Positions 8,317 through 11,952 of a stretch of DNA of 11,952 nt are shown in pieces (within the stretch, counting starts at the first letter, position 1; the number at the start of each line of letters is the position of its first letter). The DNA comes from Chloroflexota bacterium (GTDB taxonomy: Bacteria > Chloroflexota > Limnocylindria > Limnocylindrales > CSP1-4). The notes beneath the pieces were generated by a model. The model was given only the letters and a program-made list of their open reading frames with translations. It did no database searches and was not told the origin of the DNA. Position numbers and translations under genes: made by a program. The DNA is taken from contig JAKAMV010000207.1 in the NCBI GenBank assembly GCA_021812735.1, forward strand, positions 1-11,952, given 5' to 3'.

Positions 8317-9009
8317 ATGCTTCGACTCGCCCGACCCATCTGTGTCTGGGCGCTGGCGGCTGCCGTCGCGGCGGCGTGCGGCGGGACCCCGGCCCCCACC
8401 CAGGCGCCCGCCGGCAGCCAGCCCGCGTCCCCGTCGGGCGCGGCCGTCGGCACGGCCGTGGCGAGCAGCGTGCCGGGCGGATCGGCATCCGGCAACGCCG
8501 GGTCGTCTGTCGCGCCGGGGTCCAGTGGACAGCCGGCCCCGTCACCGGCTCTCCCGACACCGCCCGCGTCGCTCTCCGCAGATGCTGCCGCAGGGTGCAG
8601 CGGCAACCACGACAACCGCATCTTCTTCGAGGCGATCGCCGGGCAGGTCGCCTGGAGCGTCTACTGCGCGGTCCTCCCGCAGGGCTGGTTCGTCCAGACC
8701 GGTTCCTTCTCGCTGCGGGGTGGCGGACAGATGGAGATCACCTACCGGGGGCCCAACGGCGCGCTGCTCTCTCTGCACGAGGGGAACATCTGCACGCAGG
8801 GCGCCAGCGCCTGCATGCCGCAGGGCCAGCCGCTGGGGACGACGGCGTTCGGCGACCGGACGGGAACGCTCGTCGCGCTTACCGCAAACGGGGGGTACGC
8901 GATTTACGTGGATCCGGGCGCGTCACCGTCCTGGTCGGCGGTGGGGACGGGGCTCGACCAGGCGACCTTCGCCGGGTTCGCGGCGGCGTTGCTGCGCGTG
9001 CAGCCCTGA
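8317..9009 (+). CDS. Putative secreted lipoprotein of unknown function
   Basis: I do not recognise the family. The 230-aa protein starts with an export signal: MLRLAR, a hydrophobic stretch (8-20), then AAAC with Cys21 followed by Gly-Gly, a slightly non-canonical lipobox (Ala at -3). Residues 22-90 are a Ser/Pro/Ala/Gly linker, typical of proteins anchored by lipid at the membrane surface. The conserved-looking part is about 94-229. It contains Cys94, Cys117, Cys159 and Cys166, enough for two disulfides, and Trp/Tyr/Phe residues with alternating polar patterns that suggest a mainly beta fold (WFVQTGSFSLRGGGQMEITY, TLVALTANGGYAIYV). ATG 8317 lacks a Shine-Dalgarno sequence but follows a good promoter. 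It is convergent with the next gene, with only 8 bases between stops. It is probably not part of the fad operon functionally. Confidence 0.8.
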   Translation: MLRLARPICVWALAAAVAAACGGTPAPTQAPAGSQPASPSGAAVGTAVASSVPGGSASGNAGSSVAPGSSGQPAPSPALPTPPASLSADAAAGCSGNHDNRIFFEAIAGQVAWSVYCAVLPQGWFVQTGSFSLRGGGQMEITYRGPNGALLSLHEGNICTQGASACMPQGQPLGTTAFGDRTGTLVALTANGGYAIYVDPGASPSWSAVGTGLDQATFAGFAAALLRVQP

Positions 9010-9017
9010 CCAGCCGC

Positions 9018-10247
9018 CTACGCCCGATCGTCCGGCTCGCCGTCGAAGTCGGCGCGGGCGTGCACCTCGGTGAGTGAATCGGTCAGCGGAGGCGGAACCG
9101 GCACCCGCACACTGTGCCCTTCCCGCTGCGCTACCCGCCGGGCCGCGCGGGCGGCCACCGTGCGTGGGTCCGCCGCCGCGCGGTTCAGGTAGTAGAAGAA
9201 GAAGCTCGAGACGACCGCCGCCACGGGAATCCCGAAGATCGCACCGGCGACGCCCGCCAGCTTGCCACCGACGATCACGGACCCGAGCACCACCAGCGGG
9301 TGGATCCCCACGGCGCCCGCCATCAGGCGCGGCTGCACGACGTTCATCACGATCAGCCAGCCGACCGCCATGACGATCAGGGCGGGCACCACCGCGCTGG
9401 GCTGCGTGAGGATCGCATCGATCACCGGCGGCGACCACGACACGAACGGTCCGAAGAATGGGATCGCCTGCAGGATCCCGGCGCTGGCCGCCACGACCGG
9501 CGTGTACGGCAGCCCCAGCGCGGCCCCCAGCAGCGCCGCCAGCGCGCCGTACAGCAGCCCCATGATCGCCTGTCCCCGCAGGAAGCCGCCGAACGACCGG
9601 GAGACGCTGCGCTCGAAGAGCCGGAATTCCTCGGCGTACTGGGGCGGCACCAACCGCACGCCGAAGGCCAGGATGCGGTCGCGGTCGAGCACCATGTAGA
9701 GCGACAGGAACAGGATGATCAGCAGATTACCCAGCAGGCCCAGCCCGGCCAGTGCGAACCCCGAGACCGGCGCTGCCACCGACGGCAGGTTGTGCAGGAA
9801 CGTCTCGACCTCTGCGGCGATGTCGACCTTGATCCCGAGCGCCGCCAGGCGTCCCTGGTTGGCCTGTACGAGCTCGATCAGACGACTCTGCAGCGTCGGC
9901 GCGCTCGCGATCAGCCCGGAGATCGAGCCAGCGAACACCTGTGCGGCGTAGATCGTGAGCAGCGACAGCGCCACGAGCAGTAGCCCGTACGTCAGCAGGA
10001 CCGCCAGCCCGCGCGGCAGCCCGGGGGTGACGCGTTCCAGGGCCGTGGCGACCGGAGAGAGCACGAAGGCGAGCAGCCACGCCAGGAAGAAGACCAGGAG
10101 GATGTCGCCAAAGAAGAGCAGGATGTTGGCGAGCAGGCCGATCAGGACCAGCGAGACCGCGAGCGTGCCCAGGACCAACAGCGCGTCGAGCCAGCGTCGC
10201 TCCCGCTCGGTGAGCCGCGTTCCCGCCCCGGGCGACTCGGGCACCAT
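9018..10247 (-). CDS. AI-2E/PerM-family membrane transporter
   Basis: A polytopic inner-membrane protein of the AI-2E transporter (PerM/YdiK/TqsA) family, whose members export autoinducer-2 or other solutes or act in ion antiport. The actual substrate cannot be read here. The 409-aa protein has hydrophobic segments at about 23-66 (two), 80-103, 163-187, 225-275 (two), 284-305 and 315-350. A long amphipathic region (107-160) between the third and fourth is typical of the family. Hallmark motifs are IPFFGPFVSWSPPVID (262-277) and VQPRLMAGAVGIHPLVVLGSVIVGGKLAG (304-332). The last 55 residues are hydrophilic and basic then acidic, probably cytoplasmic. ATG 10247 has no Shine-Dalgarno sequence but a -10-like TAGACT 6 bases upstream. 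It lies 61 bases downstream of trpS on the same strand. Confidence 0.9.
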   Translation of the reverse strand: MVPESPGAGTRLTERERRWLDALLVLGTLAVSLVLIGLLANILLFFGDILLVFFLAWLLAFVLSPVATALERVTPGLPRGLAVLLTYGLLLVALSLLTIYAAQVFAGSISGLIASAPTLQSRLIELVQANQGRLAALGIKVDIAAEVETFLHNLPSVAAPVSGFALAGLGLLGNLLIILFLSLYMVLDRDRILAFGVRLVPPQYAEEFRLFERSVSRSFGGFLRGQAIMGLLYGALAALLGAALGLPYTPVVAASAGILQAIPFFGPFVSWSPPVIDAILTQPSAVVPALIVMAVGWLIVMNVVQPRLMAGAVGIHPLVVLGSVIVGGKLAGVAGAIFGIPVAAVVSSFFFYYLNRAAADPRTVAARAARRVAQREGHSVRVPVPPPLTDSLTEVHARADFDGEPDDRA

Positions 10248-10253
10248 GGGATG

Positions 10254-10259
10254 AGTCTA
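10254..10259 (-). promoter_or_regulatory. -10-like element TAGACT before the AI-2E-family gene
   Basis: Read on the minus strand, TAGACT ends 6 bases before ATG (10247). That spacing suits transcription starting at or next to the start codon. I see no convincing -35 element at the usual distance, and no Shine-Dalgarno sequence. Confidence 0.45.
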
Positions 10260-10277
10260 CGACGTGCAGCGCGTGCG

Positions 10278-10293
10278 CGCGGAACTCCCCGCG
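10278..10293 (-). other. Short hairpin in the trpS downstream gap
   Basis: The 61-base gap 10248-10308 between trpS and the AI-2E-family gene holds a 5-bp inverted repeat (10278-10282 with 10289-10293, loop of 6). There is no T-run on the minus strand after it. It could be a weak transcript end for trpS or chance in GC-rich DNA. Confidence 0.25.
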
Positions 10294-10308
10294 AGGACAC
10301 GCCCGCGT

Positions 10309-11349
10309 TCACCGCGGGACCGGACCCAGGCCCATCCGGTCGTGGCAGACCGCCATCGTCTCCCGCGCGAGCGGTGCCAGGCGCGCCGCGCCCGCCTGTA
10401 GCACCTCTTCGACAAATCCGGGCCGCGCAGCGAGCTCGCGGCGCCGTTCGCGCGCCTCGGCGAAGTACGCGATGATGCGGTCCGCGAGCAGCCGCTTGGT
10501 GTCCACGCAGCCGGTCCGCGCGGAGCGCTCGCCCTCCCAGATCGACTCGTACTCGGTCGGACTGAAGAAGCGGTGGAGCTGACAGACGTTGCACACCTCA
10601 GGTCGGCCGGGATCGGTGCGCAGGATCCGCTGGGTGTCGGTCACCATGCTCATCACCTGCCGCCGGATCATCTCCGGCTCGGCGAAGATGTCGATCACGT
10701 TCCCCAGCGACTTCGACATCTTGTTGACGCCATCGGTGCCCTTCACGATCGGCGCGTCGCTGAAGACCGCCGCCGGTTCCACGAAATAGTCGCCGTACTT
10801 GGCGTTCCACGCCCGCACGATCTCCCGGGCGAGCTCCAGGTGCGCGGCCTGGTCCTTGCCGACCGGCACGTATTTCGCGTGGTAGATGGCGATGTCCGCG
10901 GCCTGGAGGACCGGATAGGTGAGCAGGCCGTGGTTGATGTCCTGGGGCTGGTTGCGGCGCTTCTCTTTGAAGGAGGGCGTGCGCTCGACCCAGGCGACGG
11001 GCACGACCGTGCTGAGGAGCCAGGCGAGCTCGGTGTGTTCCGGTCGGTCCGACTGGCGGAAGAGGACGGCCCGCTCGGGGTCCAGCCCGAGGGCGAGCAG
11101 CCCGAGCGCCATCTCATGTGTGTTGCGCCGGATCAGCTCGCCATCGTGGGTGCTGGTCAGCGCATGGTAATCCACGATGCAGTAGATCGCGTCGTGGTGC
11201 TCCTGCATCGCGATGTAGCTGCGGAAGGCGCCCAGGTAGTTGCCGACGTGCGGCAGGCCGGAGGGCTGGACGCCACTGAAGACCCGGCTACGGGGCAGTG
11301 CTGCGGGATCGACGGGGGCGCTGGTGGGCAGGTCAGGCGTGCTGGTCAT
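10309..11349 (-). CDS. trpS: Tryptophanyl-tRNA synthetase
   Basis: A class I aminoacyl-tRNA synthetase charging tRNA-Trp. The 346-aa protein has the opening RVFSGVQPSGLPHVGNYLGAF (22-42, HIGH-type motif PHVGN), VGKDQAAHLELARE (163-176), and KMSKS (210-214). It is full length for the bacterial family. I chose ATG 11349; the frame extends to a TTG at 11403 but would add only 18 Pro-rich residues before a region already longer than needed. The segment PEVCNVCQLHRFF to GCVDTKRLLAD (250-289) keeps Cys253 and Cys281 at positions corresponding to two of the four [4Fe-4S] ligands described in Thermotoga TrpRS. The other two appear replaced (Glu274, Thr284), with an extra Cys256. The 5' leader appears too short for a T-box or trp attenuator. 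Confidence 0.97.
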   Translation of the reverse strand: MTSTPDLPTSAPVDPAALPRSRVFSGVQPSGLPHVGNYLGAFRSYIAMQEHHDAIYCIVDYHALTSTHDGELIRRNTHEMALGLLALGLDPERAVLFRQSDRPEHTELAWLLSTVVPVAWVERTPSFKEKRRNQPQDINHGLLTYPVLQAADIAIYHAKYVPVGKDQAAHLELAREIVRAWNAKYGDYFVEPAAVFSDAPIVKGTDGVNKMSKSLGNVIDIFAEPEMIRRQVMSMVTDTQRILRTDPGRPEVCNVCQLHRFFSPTEYESIWEGERSARTGCVDTKRLLADRIIAYFAEARERRRELAARPGFVEEVLQAGAARLAPLARETMAVCHDRMGLGPVPR

Positions 11350-11357
11350 TGGCGGCG

Positions 11358-11363
11358 AGTGTA
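11358..11363 (-). promoter_or_regulatory. -10-like element TACACT before trpS
   Basis: On the minus strand TACACT ends 8 bases before the trpS ATG (11349), and no Shine-Dalgarno sequence is present. No clear -35 element is seen 16 to 19 bases upstream. Confidence 0.4.
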
Positions 11364-11421
11364 GCGGAGCCGGCGGGGCCAGGCCGGGCAGTCTGCTCGG
11401 CAACGTCGGTGCGGTGGCGCG

Positions 11422-11457
11422 GGCGACAGGCTTGGCGGCAGGCTCGGCGGCAGGCTC
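11422..11457. repeat. Three 12-base tandem repeats between divergent genes
   Basis: Two perfect copies of ggcggcaggctc (11434-11445, 11446-11457) are preceded by a copy with two changes (11422-11433). They lie in the 210-base non-coding region 11350-11559 between the divergent starts of trpS and the DUF5317 gene. Apart from the putative promoters at each end I see nothing else in that region. Confidence 0.7.
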
Positions 11458-11520
11458 GGCCCGGCAGCCAGATCCGCCGCGGCTGGCGCAAGATGATCGC
11501 GCGCTGCGGCGTCCCGCGTG

Positions 11521-11550
11521 TTGGGTTGGTCTTTCGTCGGCTGCTGTAAT
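11521..11550 (+). promoter_or_regulatory. Promoter-like sequence before the DUF5317 gene
   Basis: TTGGGT (11521-11526), 18 bases, then TGTAAT (11545-11550), 9 bases before ATG 11560. The hexamer register is uncertain: TAATAG at 11547-11552 is an alternative, 7 bases from the ATG. A weak AGGG (11551-11554) could also serve as a Shine-Dalgarno sequence. Confidence 0.4.
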
Positions 11551-11559
11551 AGGGCCCTG

Positions 11560-11952
11560 ATGTTCATCCTGTACGCGCTTGCGGCGGGACTCTTGATGGG
11601 CCGACTGCTTGGCGGCCGGCTGGAAAACCTTGGTGCACTCTCGTTCCGCTGGACCTGGGTGGCGATCGCCGGCCTCGCCGCGCAGGTTGCGCTTTTCAGC
11701 CCGCCGGTGAACAGCGCCGTCGGGCAGGCCGGCGCCCCGCTCTACGTCGCATCGACCGCCGCGGTGTTTGGGTTCGTGCTCGCCAACCTGCGCGTCTCGG
11801 GGATGCCGATCGTGGCGCTGGGCGCGGGGCTGAACCTGCTGGCGATCGCGGTCAACGGCGGCACGATGCCGGCGAGCCGGGCCGCGCTCGAGGCGATCGG
11901 GGCGGGTGGGACGGTCGGCTATATCAACAGCCGGGAGCTCGCGGCACCCGCG
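11560..11952 (+). CDS. DUF5317-family membrane protein, 3' end outside window
   Basis: The first 131 residues of an integral membrane protein, open to the right edge. It begins MFILYALAAGLLMGRLLGGR, with further hydrophobic segments at about 32-47, 61-77 and 82-98. The sequence NLLAIAVNGGTMPASRAAL contains the NGG-x-MP motif I associate with DUF5317 proteins, which are found mostly in Chloroflexota, Actinomycetota and some Bacillota. Their function is unknown. The assignment is from recalled family features. It is divergent from trpS, with 210 bases between starts. No stop codon is reached in the window. Confidence 0.75.
   Translation, partial: MFILYALAAGLLMGRLLGGRLENLGALSFRWTWVAIAGLAAQVALFSPPVNSAVGQAGAPLYVASTAAVFGFVLANLRVSGMPIVALGAGLNLLAIAVNGGTMPASRAALEAIGAGGTVGYINSRELAAPA

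Noticed and set aside
8060..9073. Plus-strand frame of 337 codons across the end of fadD and the lipoprotein gene
   Set aside because: It is Arg/Pro-rich, overlaps two better-supported genes in another frame and has no recognisable domain.
9114..9983. Plus-strand frame of 289 codons opposite the AI-2E-family gene
   Set aside because: The minus-strand protein has family motifs and membrane segments; the plus-strand product is His/Arg/Gln-rich noise.
11350..11403. TTG at 11403 (minus) as start of trpS
   Set aside because: Adds 18 Pro/Ala-rich residues not found in the family, and would place the -10-like TACACT inside the gene.
11346..11567. Small open frames in the trpS/DUF5317 intergenic region, both strands
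   Set aside because: Pro/Ser or Ala/Gly repeats arising from the 12-base tandem repeats; no Shine-Dalgarno sequence or domain.

Overview
The window is about 12 kb of very GC-rich DNA, densely packed with genes. Codon third positions are strongly G/C. The combination of a Bacillus-type fadN-fadA-fadE cluster, a DUF5317 membrane protein, an AI-2E/PerM-family exporter and promoters placed directly in front of ATG codons suggests a GC-rich Chloroflexota (or less likely Actinomycetota) chromosome. That placement is an inference from gene content and not a demonstrated taxonomy.

Positions 2-8283 (+ strand) form one tightly linked fatty-acid degradation cluster. It starts with a TetR-type regulator whose 5' end lies outside the window. 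FadN follows (3-hydroxyacyl-CoA dehydrogenase fused to enoyl-CoA hydratase), then the thiolase FadA, the acyl-CoA dehydrogenase FadE, and a long-chain acyl-CoA synthetase (FadD/LcfA type). The first four genes are joined by gaps or overlaps of 1 to 11 bases and each has a good Shine-Dalgarno sequence. The last is 42 bases downstream, behind a hairpin. Together they activate a fatty acid to acyl-CoA (FadD) and carry out every step of one beta-oxidation round: FadE oxidises, FadN hydrates and oxidises again, FadA cleaves. The electron-transfer flavoprotein needed by FadE is not in the window. The TetR protein is the obvious candidate to repress the operon until acyl-CoA accumulates.

Positions 8317-11952 are unrelated housekeeping or unknown genes: a secreted lipoprotein of unrecognised family (+), an AI-2E/PerM-family membrane protein (-), tryptophanyl-tRNA synthetase (-) and the start of a DUF5317 membrane protein (+, running off the right edge). 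In contrast to the fad genes, three of these lack any Shine-Dalgarno sequence and the fourth has at best a weak one. All four have a -10-like hexamer 6 to 9 bases before the ATG, which suggests leaderless mRNAs.

The most unusual features are low-complexity Ala/Pro/Ser extensions on several of the beta-oxidation cluster proteins, including a 38-bp perfect direct repeat encoding the FadN N-terminus; the split between Shine-Dalgarno and apparently leaderless genes; a promoter whose -35 element contains the fadD stop codon; and a lipoprotein with a four-cysteine domain. I saw no RNA genes, CRISPR arrays, insertion sequences or convincing intrinsic terminators with a T-run. I do not see a wholly new system here.
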